Source: an uncultured Mollicutes bacterium (GTDB taxonomy: Bacteria > Bacillota_I > Bacilli_A > Acholeplasmatales > Anaeroplasmataceae). Taken from it: a stretch of 64,000 nucleotides of DNA. Numbering within the stretch: the first letter of the stretch is position 1; every line of letters begins with the position of its first letter. Below are positions 8,210 through 16,614 of this stretch, one piece after another. The DNA lies in NCBI GenBank assembly GCA_900540705.1, contig UQGR01000001.1, positions 1 to 64,000 on the forward strand, in the 5' to 3' direction. The translations under genes and the position numbers were made by a program. The notes beneath the pieces were generated by a model. It had not been told where the DNA came from, did no database searches, and saw only the letters and a program-made list of their open reading frames with translations.

Positions 8210-8603
8210 TTTCAATTTCCTCAAAGCCATAAGGCAACAGCTCTTCTACCGTGGTCTTTTTATAAGTATGCTTTAAATTTGCCAAAAAGATAGGAGTATC
8301 CTTACAAAGAAGCTCTGCCATAACCTGTCGACATGCTCCACAAGGACTAACAGGGTTTTCTGTATTCGCTACGATTGCCATAGCCACTACATCCTCCTTT
8401 GTATAGCCTGAGCTAACTAGCTTGAATAGGGCTGTACGCTCCGCACAATTGGACAAGCCATAGCTTACATTTTCTATATTGCAGCCTAAAACATAGCTGC
8501 CATCCTTCAGCAATAGAGCTGCCCCTACCTTAAATTTAGAATAGGGCGTATAGGCAAGTGCCCTTCCCTCTATCGCCTTGTCAATTAATTTTATTATATC
8601 CAT
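8199..8603 (-). CDS. cdd: Cytidine deaminase
   Basis: Zinc-dependent deamination of cytidine and deoxycytidine for pyrimidine salvage. The zinc ligands are C53 (in NCAERTA, with catalytic E55), C88 and C91 (PCGAC). At 134 residues it is the short, tetrameric type. It lies between ybeY and era, and its 3' end overlaps the era start, so the two are translationally coupled. The diacylglycerol kinase gene often found here in Bacillus is absent. Confidence 0.97.
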   Translation of the reverse strand: MDIIKLIDKAIEGRALAYTPYSKFKVGAALLLKDGSYVLGCNIENVSYGLSNCAERTALFKLVSSGYTKEDVVAMAIVANTENPVSPCGACRQVMAELLCKDTPIFLANLKHTYKKTTVEELLPYGFEEIENAD

Positions 8604-8622
8604 AGTAAGATACCATCCTTTT

Positions 8623-9048
8623 CTATCGAGTTATTTTCGCTAAAGCTAGGATTTCCTCCTGTTTTTGAAACATGATCTCCTCTTCCTCTTTGGTCATATG
8701 ATCATAGCCGCACAAGTGCAGATAGCCATGTACCGCCAAAAATGCCACCTCTCGGTCTATGCTGTGTCCATATTCTGAAGCCTGTCGAAAGGCTTGACTT
8801 AAGTCAATAAATACATCCCCTAGCTCATCGGTAAGCTCATTTTCAGGGTCATCACATAACGCAAAGGAAATTACATCGGTGACTCGGTCTAACTTTCTAT
8901 AATCACGATTAATTTCTTGTATTTTATCATCGTCTACAAAAATAACACTAAAAATTTTTTTATTTTTTTGTTTTTTAAAAACCCTTCGTATCAGCTTTTC
9001 AAAGTTCTTTGTCTCTAAAGAGGTTTCATTGAAAAAGTTAATTTTCAT
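8623..9048 (-). CDS. ybeY: Endoribonuclease YbeY
   Basis: YbeY is a zinc-dependent endoribonuclease involved in 16S rRNA 3' maturation and ribosome quality control. The diagnostic motif is present as HGYLHLCGYDH near residues 109-119, with its three zinc-binding histidines. VTDVISFA near residue 57 is also characteristic. Length (141 aa) is slightly below average. It overlaps the HAD gene upstream by 11 bases, with GGAG inside that gene as its ribosome binding site. Confidence 0.96.
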   Translation of the reverse strand: MKINFFNETSLETKNFEKLIRRVFKKQKNKKIFSVIFVDDDKIQEINRDYRKLDRVTDVISFALCDDPENELTDELGDVFIDLSQAFRQASEYGHSIDREVAFLAVHGYLHLCGYDHMTKEEEEIMFQKQEEILALAKITR

Positions 9049-9910
9049 TTTGCATCTCCATACTCTTAGAGAAGCTTAATAGCTGTTTTTCTTCTTTTGT
9101 CTTTAGATTTTCTAGCATAGCCATATTTTCTATCATTAGCTTGACAATTTTATCTAGATTGGAATTTGCTGAATAATCCGCCACACAAACATAATTGATT
9201 CTTCCATCCTCCACAAGAGGAATCACCTTATCCTTATTATGAGGTTGGTATAAGGCGATGGATTTCCCGCCCTTATCCTTTAAAAGCTGCATACAAGGGA
9301 TATCTGTAAGTCCATCACCAATATAAATCATATGACGATACTGGATGGCTCTTGCTTCATCCTTAGTTTCTGTATTTAGCTTTTCCTCATCCGTTTCATC
9401 TAAGGCTCCCTTACTGATTCGAAAGATGTATTGGGTTTTCTGGGTATAGTTGATTGCCATGGAAGGCCAGATTGCTTCCTTCGTCTTAGGATCATATAAG
9501 AATTTACAGCCATAAATTTTTTTGAAATATTTTGCAATTGGAGTACCTTCTATAATTTCCTTTACTCCTGAGGAAATTACATAGTGCTCTAAATTTACAC
9601 CTACAGCCTCTGCAAATGCATTGATGCGATCAAACCAGGTTAGAACCCCTCTATATAAAACTACGGTTTCTCCTAAGGATTTCAAATATTCCTCGGTTAA
9701 AGGAATGCCCTTTTCCTTGGCCTTTTGAACCATCATAAACATATAGGACAAAATCTTATCCATAGAATGCTTCTTTGTATTTTGGGATGCATAGCTCCAA
9801 AATTCCTCTGGCTCCATTCCTAAATCCTTGATAAAACCATAATTTTGCATATCCGTTGTACATAATGTCTTATCAAAATCATACATTATGCCTACTGTTA
9901 TTTTTGCCAT
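9038..9910 (-). CDS. HAD-family phosphatase
   Basis: The N-terminal motif I is DFDKTL (residues 12-17), with both catalytic aspartates. Motif II is seen as VISSG near 112-116, and motif III/IV as GDGLTDIPC near 198. The layout resembles phosphoserine-phosphatase-like HAD proteins of about 290 residues found in Firmicutes. The substrate cannot be told. It is the first gene of the ybeY-cdd-era-recO run, with AGGAG ahead of its ATG. Confidence 0.85.
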   Translation of the reverse strand: MAKITVGIMYDFDKTLCTTDMQNYGFIKDLGMEPEEFWSYASQNTKKHSMDKILSYMFMMVQKAKEKGIPLTEEYLKSLGETVVLYRGVLTWFDRINAFAEAVGVNLEHYVISSGVKEIIEGTPIAKYFKKIYGCKFLYDPKTKEAIWPSMAINYTQKTQYIFRISKGALDETDEEKLNTETKDEARAIQYRHMIYIGDGLTDIPCMQLLKDKGGKSIALYQPHNKDKVIPLVEDGRINYVCVADYSANSNLDKIVKLMIENMAMLENLKTKEEKQLLSFSKSMEMQNEN

Positions 9911-9994
9911 AGTATCATCTCCTATATCGTAGTATATAATTATATCATACTTATTTTAAAAAAACAAATTCATCCATTTTAACCTTCTTAATCA

Positions 9995-10026
9995 CAAAAA
10001 AACGTTGAGAAAAATGAATCTCAACG
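9995..10026 (-). terminator. Intrinsic terminator after the first ABC pair
   Basis: On the minus strand CGTTGAGA/TCTCAACG (10003-10026) forms an 8-bp stem with a short loop, followed by seven T (9996-10002). It lies 37 bases beyond the ABC gene stop at 10063. Confidence 0.9.
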
Positions 10027-10062
10027 AAAAAATACAATATTTTTTAAACTAAAAATTAAGTT

Positions 10063-11844
10063 CTACTCCGTAGCAAACTGACTATTATATAAGTCTGCGT
10101 AGAAGCCCTTCTTATCAATCAACTGCTGGTGATTGCCCTGTTCTATAATATTCCCATCCTTTAAAACCAAGATGATATCTGAGTTCTTGATGGTAGAAAG
10201 TCTATGAGCAATTACAAAGGAGGTTCTTCCCTGCATTAGCTTATCCATTGCCTTTTGAATCAGCTCCTCGGTTCTCGTATCAACACTGGAGGTCGCCTCA
10301 TCTAAAATGAGCATTGGAGCATTTTCAACCATAGCTCTAGCAATGGTCAAAAGCTGTTTTTGTCCTGCAGAAATATTTGCTGCCTCATCTAAAACATAGT
10401 CTAAACCTCCTGGTAGGGAGTTCACAAAATGGTCCATATGGCAGGCTTTTAGAGCTTCAAAAATCTGGTCATCTGTGGCTGTTTTATTACCAAAACGTAA
10501 ATTATCTCTTAGAGTTCCCTCAAAAAGCCAGGTATCCTGTAAAACCATTCCAAATAAAGAGGCAACATTATCTCTAGAAATATCCTTAGTTGAAATGGAA
10601 TCAATTTCAATCCGACCCGAATTCACCTCATAAAACCGCATCAAGAGGTTAACTAATGTAGTTTTTCCAGCCCCTGTAGGTCCAACAATCGCTACCTTCA
10701 TACCAGGTTTTACATCACAGTTAAAATCAAAAATAATCTGCTTATCCACATTATATCCAAAATCTACATTTTTAAAACAAACATATCCCTGAACCTGGTC
10801 TTTAGCTAAAGAGGTCGCTGGCTCTTCCTTGGAAAGCTCTTCCCCTTCTAAGAATTCAAACACACGTTCACTTGCCGCTGCACAGGACTGAAGTACATTT
10901 GCAATTTGACCTATCGTTTGAAGCGGTTGATTGCTCATTCTAGAATACTGGATGAACATCTGAATAAATTCCACTCCTGCAAGACCACTTACAACGAGTA
11001 CTCCACCTAAAAAACAAATCGCAATATAGCTTAGATTGCCGATAAATCCCATAATTGGCATCATCAATCCTGAAACAAACTGACTCTTCCAAGCGCTATT
11101 TCTTAAATTGACATTGCAATTTTTAAATTCTTTATAGGTTCCTTCCTCCTGCTGATAGGCAATAATCACCTGATGACCAGCATAAGCCTCCTCTATATGA
11201 GCATTGATATCTCCTAAGGAACGTTGCTGAGCCTTAAAGAATTTCTGAGAATTCTTGACAATTAAAATTAAACTAATCAAGGAAAGAGGGATAGATATCA
11301 CACAGATTAAAGTCATTTGCCAGGAGATCGTAAACATCATCACAAACACACCTATCAGTAAAATTACTGAGGAAAAGGTTGAGGTGATGCTTTGGTTCAA
11401 ATTCTGACTGATGCTATCCACATCATTTGTGACTCTAGATAGTAAATCTCCATAAGAGGTTGTGTCAAAGTATTTAAGAGGAACGCGGTTAATTTTTTGA
11501 GAAATATCTTTTCTTAAGCGATAGGATATCTTTTGCGTTACTCCTGTCAGGAAAAAGGAGGCTATATATCCACCAAAGGCAGAGCATACATAAATACAGA
11601 TAAGGACTATACCGATTTTAGTTATATAATCAAAGTCAATGCTTTGCCCCTTCATTACGTTTTGGCATTCCTTTGTGATTTCTCCTAGTAGCTTAGGACC
11701 AAACAAGGACCCTAGGGCTCCAATGATAGATAGTAGGATTGCAACAACGATGTAGCCGATATATGGCTTTAGGTAAGGAAGTAATTTTCCTAAGCCCTTT
11801 TTTAAGCTTTTTGGTCTCCCCATATGCATATTAGGTCTAGGCAT
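10063..11844 (-). CDS. ABC exporter half-transporter, catalytic subunit
   Basis: It has an N-terminal six-helix exporter membrane domain (about residues 20-310) and a C-terminal nucleotide-binding domain. Walker A is GPTGAGKTT, the signature is ISAGQKQ, and Walker B is LILDEATS with an intact catalytic glutamate. Its partner upstream has the glutamate replaced, so the two probably form a heterodimeric exporter of the TM287/288 or BmrCD kind. The start is the ATG at 11844, with AAGGAGG 8 bases away; it overlaps the partner by 8 bases. The substrate is unknown, with lipids, peptides or drugs possible. Confidence 0.92.
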   Translation of the reverse strand: MPRPNMHMGRPKSLKKGLGKLLPYLKPYIGYIVVAILLSIIGALGSLFGPKLLGEITKECQNVMKGQSIDFDYITKIGIVLICIYVCSAFGGYIASFFLTGVTQKISYRLRKDISQKINRVPLKYFDTTSYGDLLSRVTNDVDSISQNLNQSITSTFSSVILLIGVFVMMFTISWQMTLICVISIPLSLISLILIVKNSQKFFKAQQRSLGDINAHIEEAYAGHQVIIAYQQEEGTYKEFKNCNVNLRNSAWKSQFVSGLMMPIMGFIGNLSYIAICFLGGVLVVSGLAGVEFIQMFIQYSRMSNQPLQTIGQIANVLQSCAAASERVFEFLEGEELSKEEPATSLAKDQVQGYVCFKNVDFGYNVDKQIIFDFNCDVKPGMKVAIVGPTGAGKTTLVNLLMRFYEVNSGRIEIDSISTKDISRDNVASLFGMVLQDTWLFEGTLRDNLRFGNKTATDDQIFEALKACHMDHFVNSLPGGLDYVLDEAANISAGQKQLLTIARAMVENAPMLILDEATSSVDTRTEELIQKAMDKLMQGRTSFVIAHRLSTIKNSDIILVLKDGNIIEQGNHQQLIDKKGFYADLYNSQFATE

Positions 11845-13627
11845 TTTCAATCTCCTCCTTTGAAACCTGTGAGTAGGCGATTTCTTGGTAGACTGTACAG
11901 GATTGAATGAGCTCCTTGTGAGTACCACTGCCAACCACTTTTCCTTTATCCAAAACTAAAATTAAATCCGCATCCATTATAGTTCCAATTCTTTGAGCTA
12001 CAATGATTTTAGTTGGGGTATAATCTAGCTGCTTTAAATTATCTCTCAGCATCTTATCCGTCTTAAAATCTAGAGCTGAGAAGGAATCATCAAATACGAT
12101 AAATTCAGGCTTTTTAATTAAGGCTCTGGCGATAGAAAGACGCTGCTTCTGCCCACCAGAGAAGTTAGCACCACCCTGGGATACGGGTTGATTCAGTCCA
12201 TCAGGATGCTCCATCACAAAATCATAGGCCATAGAAAGCTTTAGAGCCTCCTTCATTTCCTCTTCTGTTGCCTCTGGATTTCCATACAATAAATTGGACC
12301 GAATGGTTCCCTTAAATAGTAAAGCCTTCTGGGCAATAAAGCCAATTTTCTTTCTTAAAAGCTTTAAATCATAGTCCTTTACTGAGACTCCATCTACCAT
12401 AATATCTCCTGAGGTTGCATCAAAGAAACGAGGGAGTAAGTGAATCAAAGAGGTCTTCCCTGAACCAGTAGAACCGATTATTGCGATGGTATCTCCATTC
12501 TTGGCCTGAAAGCTGATATGGTCTAAGACATTTTCATTGGAATTAGGATAACTAAAGCTTACATCTTTATACTCTAGTTCTCCTTCTACTCCCTCTTCAG
12601 GGGAAATACAGACTTGAGGGCTCATAATGGATGGTTCTACATCCAAAACATCTCTAACACGTCTAGCAGATACTAAACCACGTGGCACCATAATGAATAT
12701 CATAATCAGTTGCATAAATGCCATAACAATCATCATTGTAATCTGCTGAAATCCAAAGACACTACCTAAGAATAGAGGATTCTCCTCGATAATATAAGCT
12801 CCAACCCATAAAATGGCTAAGCTAGTTCCATTCATAATAATCATCATACCTGGGTTCATAATGCTTAACACACGGTTTACAAAGGTATTATTTTTGGTAA
12901 CAGCGATATTCACATCATTGAATTTATTTTCCTGATACTCCTGTGCACAATTTGCTCTTACTACACGAATTCCCGTAAGATTCTCTCGAGTTACTAAATT
13001 CAAACGATCCGTGAATTCCTGAATTTTCTTAAATTTTGGTAAAACGATTAGGAATAGACTCACAACTAACGTCACTAAAGCAATCACGGAAATCACAACA
13101 ATCAAGCTTAAATTTGCAGAAGCCTCAATATTTTCTGCCTTAATTATACCTAAAATTGCCATCGTAGGGGCAGCAATTGCCATACGGAGCGTCATAACAA
13201 CAACCATCTGGATTTGAGTGATGTCATTAGTAGTTCTTGTGATTAAAGAGGCTGTAGAAAATTTATCAATTTCACTAATGGAAAAGCTCTGAATTTTTTT
13301 ATATACCGCCTTTCTAAGATTATAGGAAAAGCTAGCAGAAATTCGACTAGCTAAAAATCCTACAGAAAAGCTTGAAATCAAGGATAAGGCAGCAAAGCCT
13401 AGCATTTCTAGACCATTATGCAAGACCTCATTAAAATATTTGGTCTCCAAATCTGGAGTCAATAGCCCTTGTGCACGAAGCCCATCCGCTGTACTGGCAC
13501 TCGTAAGAATATTAGACAATCGAGTTGGCAGCTCTAAATCACTATAGACCTGTACTATGACAAGACCAATAACGAGAAAAATTAGAACATATGCCCACTT
13601 ATTTATGTATTTGAGTAATTTTATCAT
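11837..13627 (-). CDS. ABC exporter half-transporter, degenerate-site subunit
   Basis: About 596 residues, with an exporter membrane domain (residues 1-330) and an ATPase domain. Walker A is GSTGSGKTS, the signature is FSGGQKQRLS, and Walker B reads FIVFDDSFSALD with aspartate in place of the catalytic glutamate. This substitution is typical of the non-hydrolysing site in heterodimeric exporters. ATG at 13627 has AGGAGG six bases upstream; an in-frame TTG at 13633 lies too close to it. It is the first gene of the two-gene operon, preceded by a consensus promoter and a repeat pair at 13672-13708. Confidence 0.92.
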   Translation of the reverse strand: MIKLLKYINKWAYVLIFLVIGLVIVQVYSDLELPTRLSNILTSASTADGLRAQGLLTPDLETKYFNEVLHNGLEMLGFAALSLISSFSVGFLASRISASFSYNLRKAVYKKIQSFSISEIDKFSTASLITRTTNDITQIQMVVVMTLRMAIAAPTMAILGIIKAENIEASANLSLIVVISVIALVTLVVSLFLIVLPKFKKIQEFTDRLNLVTRENLTGIRVVRANCAQEYQENKFNDVNIAVTKNNTFVNRVLSIMNPGMMIIMNGTSLAILWVGAYIIEENPLFLGSVFGFQQITMMIVMAFMQLIMIFIMVPRGLVSARRVRDVLDVEPSIMSPQVCISPEEGVEGELEYKDVSFSYPNSNENVLDHISFQAKNGDTIAIIGSTGSGKTSLIHLLPRFFDATSGDIMVDGVSVKDYDLKLLRKKIGFIAQKALLFKGTIRSNLLYGNPEATEEEMKEALKLSMAYDFVMEHPDGLNQPVSQGGANFSGGQKQRLSIARALIKKPEFIVFDDSFSALDFKTDKMLRDNLKQLDYTPTKIIVAQRIGTIMDADLILVLDKGKVVGSGTHKELIQSCTVYQEIAYSQVSKEEIENA

Positions 13628-13671
13628 CTTCAACCTCCTAAGATTATTTTTTATATGCTTCTTCTATACTT

Positions 13672-13708
13672 TCATCTAAGTAAAATATGAAAATCTACTT
13701 AGTAAAAT
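13672..13708. repeat. Pair of 15-base direct repeats, possible operator
   Basis: The sequences at 13672-13686 and 13694-13708 agree at 12 of 15 positions (shared core AGTAAAAT). They are spaced 22 bases apart, about two helical turns. The second contains the palindrome TACTTAGTA. They lie between the predicted promoter and the first ABC gene, where a regulator could bind. Confidence 0.4.
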
Positions 13709-13750
13709 GTAAAAAAATGGAAACTTTAAAATTTGTTCACCTAGTTAAGT

Positions 13751-13779
13751 ATTTTATGCTTTATTTCTTATTTTTTCAA
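13751..13779 (-). promoter_or_regulatory. Promoter of the first ABC exporter operon
   Basis: On the minus strand TTGAAA (13774-13779) is followed after 17 bases by TAAAAT (13751-13756). This leaves a 5' untranslated region of roughly 115 bases, long enough for regulation. Confidence 0.7.
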
Positions 13780-13815
13780 TAAAAAATAATGATTTTCCAT
13801 AATTTCACATATTTA

Positions 13816-13852
13816 ATAAAAAAAGCTCTTTTGGTAGCAAACCAAAAGGGCT
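13816..13852 (-). terminator. Terminator overlapping the flippase-like gene stop
   Basis: On the minus strand AGCCCTTTTGGT pairs with ACCAAAAGAGCT (13824-13852), followed by seven T. The TAG stop of the upstream gene (13851-13853) overlaps the foot of the stem. Confidence 0.9.
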
Positions 13853-14945
13853 AAGACTGTTCTGTATCTTCTACTAGATTAGGTTCTTCCTGATGAGGAT
13901 GATGCTTCTTATACCTTCTTGCGATAATCTCTTCAAATATTAAATAGGTGATAAAGCTAATGAGCATCAATAGATAGTAGGTTATTAAGCGCCACAGCAA
14001 AACGCCAGAGGCTGCAATAGAGCTACTGATGGTAGGAAGCAATGTCACAAATAAGGATTGAAATGCAAATTCAATTCCCCCAGCAGAGCCTGGAGTCGGA
14101 ATATAACAGGTCATCGCAATAGAAAATGTAGTCATTGCAAGAATGAGTGGTAGTTCACTGATGGTAACTCCAATTCCTAAAGCCCTTAGGATAAAGAAGG
14201 GAATACTATAATAGGATAATAGAGCCAAAAGCTTGGCAAGGATACAGAGGAGAAATTTCCCTTTTTGCTGTAAAAGAGTCTTAAAGGTTCTTTGGGCTCC
14301 CTCACAATAGCTTTCAAAGGATGTAATGAAGCGTACAAGCTTTCCCTTAAATATCTTCAAATTAAAAAACCAATCCACAAAGCGGAATAAAAGCCCACGC
14401 AAGGTTTTAGAACACCCCACGGAACAAAAGATGGTTAAAATTACAACATTAATAATTAGTCCAACCACAATCATAACCTGTAGATAGCCTACGCCATTGG
14501 TCAGCTGTTCAAAATAAAATAAAGACAATAAACATAAGAGTACAATTGAAATCTGACTAACTACAAAGTTCATTAAAATGATACCTGAGGATCTATGCAG
14601 GCTTACTCCAACTTTGTTATAGGCATAGATTTGAAAGGGTTGTCCACCAGAAGAAAAGGGAGTGATTCCATTAAAAAAATATTCCATAGTTCCAATGGTA
14701 GCTGAATCAATAAAGCTGATGTTTCCTTCTTCCTTTGAACGGCCTAGCATTGCTAGAGACAACGGATTAAAAAGCATGTAAAGAAGTAAAAATAGAAAAC
14801 CAAAACTCAGCCATGTCCAATCCACATTATTTAATACCTTCCCTATTTCTGTAATATCGTTTAGGGAAAATAAGACAATGATCACGACGATACTTATCAC
14901 AATAAATATAATCAATTTAGGTAATATTTTCTTTAAGTTTTTCAA
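13851..14945 (-). CDS. Flippase-like / LPG-synthase-type membrane protein
   Basis: This is a multi-spanning protein of about 364 residues with roughly eight hydrophobic helices. NGITPFSSGGQPFQ near residues 93-106 and PTPGSAGG near 288 are hallmarks of the lysylphosphatidylglycerol-synthase membrane domain family (UPF0104). Members without the C-terminal aminoacyl-transfer domain, as here, are thought to act in lipid translocation or are uncharacterised. Translation most likely begins at a TTG (14945) with GAGG seven bases before it. It lies 54 bases after degV, past a hairpin. Confidence 0.85.
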   Translation of the reverse strand: MKNLKKILPKLIIFIVISIVVIIVLFSLNDITEIGKVLNNVDWTWLSFGFLFLLLYMLFNPLSLAMLGRSKEEGNISFIDSATIGTMEYFFNGITPFSSGGQPFQIYAYNKVGVSLHRSSGIILMNFVVSQISIVLLCLLSLFYFEQLTNGVGYLQVMIVVGLIINVVILTIFCSVGCSKTLRGLLFRFVDWFFNLKIFKGKLVRFITSFESYCEGAQRTFKTLLQQKGKFLLCILAKLLALLSYYSIPFFILRALGIGVTISELPLILAMTTFSIAMTCYIPTPGSAGGIEFAFQSLFVTLLPTISSSIAASGVLLWRLITYYLLMLISFITYLIFEEIIARRYKKHHPHQEEPNLVEDTEQS

Positions 14946-14977
14946 ATCCTCACCTCTTTACTTCTCATTGATAAGGA

Positions 14978-15001
14978 AATAGGCTTCCTAAAAAGAAGCC
15001 T
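14978..15001 (-). terminator. Hairpin after degV, possible terminator
   Basis: On the minus strand AGGCTTC/GAAGCCT (14981-15001) forms a 7-bp stem with a T-rich loop. It starts at the degV stop codon and is followed by ATTTCCTT, a poor T-run. It may terminate partially or stabilise the 3' end. Confidence 0.5.
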
Positions 15002-15887
15002 ACTCTACATCATATTTTTTAATAAATGCAATTCCTAGCGGATAAGGCCCTGTATGAACGGCAATGGTAGCTCCTATCTGCTCAAAAAGCTCTATTTTCT
15101 TTCCAAAAATACTTTCAAACTTAGTAGCTAGGTCTTTTCCTTCCTCTAAGGACTGTCCATAGCCAACCACAATCTGATAATGATCAATATTTAAGTTATG
15201 CTTATGAAGTGTATCCTTAAACTTATCAAAAATTTTCATAATGGCTCTTTTTCTAGAAAGGGCCAATCCTCCAGATTGGATTTCCCCATCCTTTTGAACG
15301 ATCAATGGAGTAACCTTGAAAATGTTTCCTACAATGGCCGTTAGCTTTCCTATTCTTCCACCATGCTGGAGATAGGATAAGCCATTGATTGTAAAATAGC
15401 TTCTTCCAGTCCCCTTGATTTCCTCAATCTTAGCAAGGGTTTCATCTAGATTTAAACCATTCTCCTTCATTCTAGCAACTTCTCTTACAAGTAAGCCCTG
15501 CGTACAGGAATTCACTGTGGAATCCACAACCTCTACTCTAGCATCAGGATATTCATCTAAAAACATATCCCTAGCCATCAGAGCTGAATTTAAAGAACCA
15601 CTAAATTTTTTAGAAATGGTAATACAAAGCACATCATATCCCTCTTGATATGCTTTTAAGAATTCTTCCATATAATCCTGTGCCGTAGGCATAGAAGTCT
15701 TTGGAAAAATATTTGGATGATCTATGAGTTTTTGATAAAACTCCTGAACATTGACTTCCTTCTTCTCCTTTAAATACGTTTCATTTTCAAAAGCAATGTA
15801 AAATGGTACAACTCTTACCCCTAGTTTTTCTACAGCATCATCAGATAAATCACAGGATCCATCTGAAATAATCATATACTCTTTCAT
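15000..15887 (-). CDS. DegV family fatty-acid-binding protein
   Basis: DegV proteins bind fatty acids, and in several Firmicutes (as FakB) present them to the FakA kinase for phosphorylation. The protein starts with the family pattern IISDGSCDLS. It has KTSMPT near residue 62, the SGSLNSA segment near 96 and GRIGKLTAIVGN near 177. The length of 295 is normal. It has AGGAGG upstream and its own extended -10 promoter. No fakA-like gene is in the window. Confidence 0.93.
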   Translation of the reverse strand: MKEYMIISDGSCDLSDDAVEKLGVRVVPFYIAFENETYLKEKKEVNVQEFYQKLIDHPNIFPKTSMPTAQDYMEEFLKAYQEGYDVLCITISKKFSGSLNSALMARDMFLDEYPDARVEVVDSTVNSCTQGLLVREVARMKENGLNLDETLAKIEEIKGTGRSYFTINGLSYLQHGGRIGKLTAIVGNIFKVTPLIVQKDGEIQSGGLALSRKRAIMKIFDKFKDTLHKHNLNIDHYQIVVGYGQSLEEGKDLATKFESIFGKKIELFEQIGATIAVHTGPYPLGIAFIKKYDVE

Positions 15888-15913
15888 TTTAAATTCCTCC
15901 TAGGACTAGTTTG

Positions 15914-15922
15914 ATTATATCA
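15914..15922 (-). promoter_or_regulatory. Extended -10 promoter of degV
   Basis: On the minus strand TGA-TATAAT (15914-15922) is a good extended -10 element. No convincing -35 is present at 17 bases (TTTTAA). Confidence 0.6.
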
Positions 15923-15957
15923 TAGCCGCCCACATTTTAAAAGTAAATTAGAAAAGT

Positions 15958-16602
15958 TTACATAAAAACAACATTTTTCAAGCTTGCTAGGTACTTATCC
16001 TCCGTTAGATATGGAGAATAAACAAATATTTTTTCTAAATTACGACAATCATAAAAGGTATCTGTTCCAATTTCTATGCAGGTTTCTGGGATGCTGATTT
16101 CTATGGCACCTACACCTGAAAAGGCATAGCTACCAATCCTTCTAGTATTATTAAGCTCAATAACCTTTAAATTGCTACAGCCTATAAAAGCCCCCCCTGG
16201 AATATTTTCCAAGGTCAATGTAACCTTTTCTAGGCTTTCACACCCCTCAAAGGCATTTCTACCTAGCACCTGAATATGCTCTAAGGAAATCTCCTTTAAA
16301 TTCCTGCAACCCATAAAGCTTAACCGTTCAATCTCAATGAGACTCTCACTAAAGGTAATGTGCTCCAGTCCAGATTTATTCATAAAAGCACGAGATTTAA
16401 TCTTAGTTACTGGTTTTCCATTAATTTCACTTTCAATCTCATAGCTTGCAGCATTTCCATAAACCACATCTACATAATAGGTATCTGTTTTAGAATCATA
16501 GCCATAGGAAATTCTAGGAATCATGAAAAAGCATACTAAAACTATCATAATACTACATAAAACAAAAGCTATACTGCCAAGAATTATATTTTTCTTTTTC
16601 AT
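15958..16602 (-). CDS. Membrane-anchored leucine-rich repeat protein (BspA type)
   Basis: After a short basic start, residues 5-30 form one membrane helix or uncleaved signal. From about residue 60 on there are five or six repeats of the LRR_5/BspA kind, recognisable as ...AF-x-x-C-x-x-L-x-x-I-x-L... (for example RNAFEGCESLEKV and GGAFIGCSNLKVI). Such repeats usually sit outside the cell and mediate binding. The start is the ATG at 16602 with AGGAGG eight bases upstream. It follows the second ABC pair by 12 bases and is probably cotranscribed with it. Confidence 0.85.
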   Translation of the reverse strand: MKKKNIILGSIAFVLCSIMIVLVCFFMIPRISYGYDSKTDTYYVDVVYGNAASYEIESEINGKPVTKIKSRAFMNKSGLEHITFSESLIEIERLSFMGCRNLKEISLEHIQVLGRNAFEGCESLEKVTLTLENIPGGAFIGCSNLKVIELNNTRRIGSYAFSGVGAIEISIPETCIEIGTDTFYDCRNLEKIFVYSPYLTEDKYLASLKNVVFM

Positions 16603-16614
16603 GACCTCCACCTC

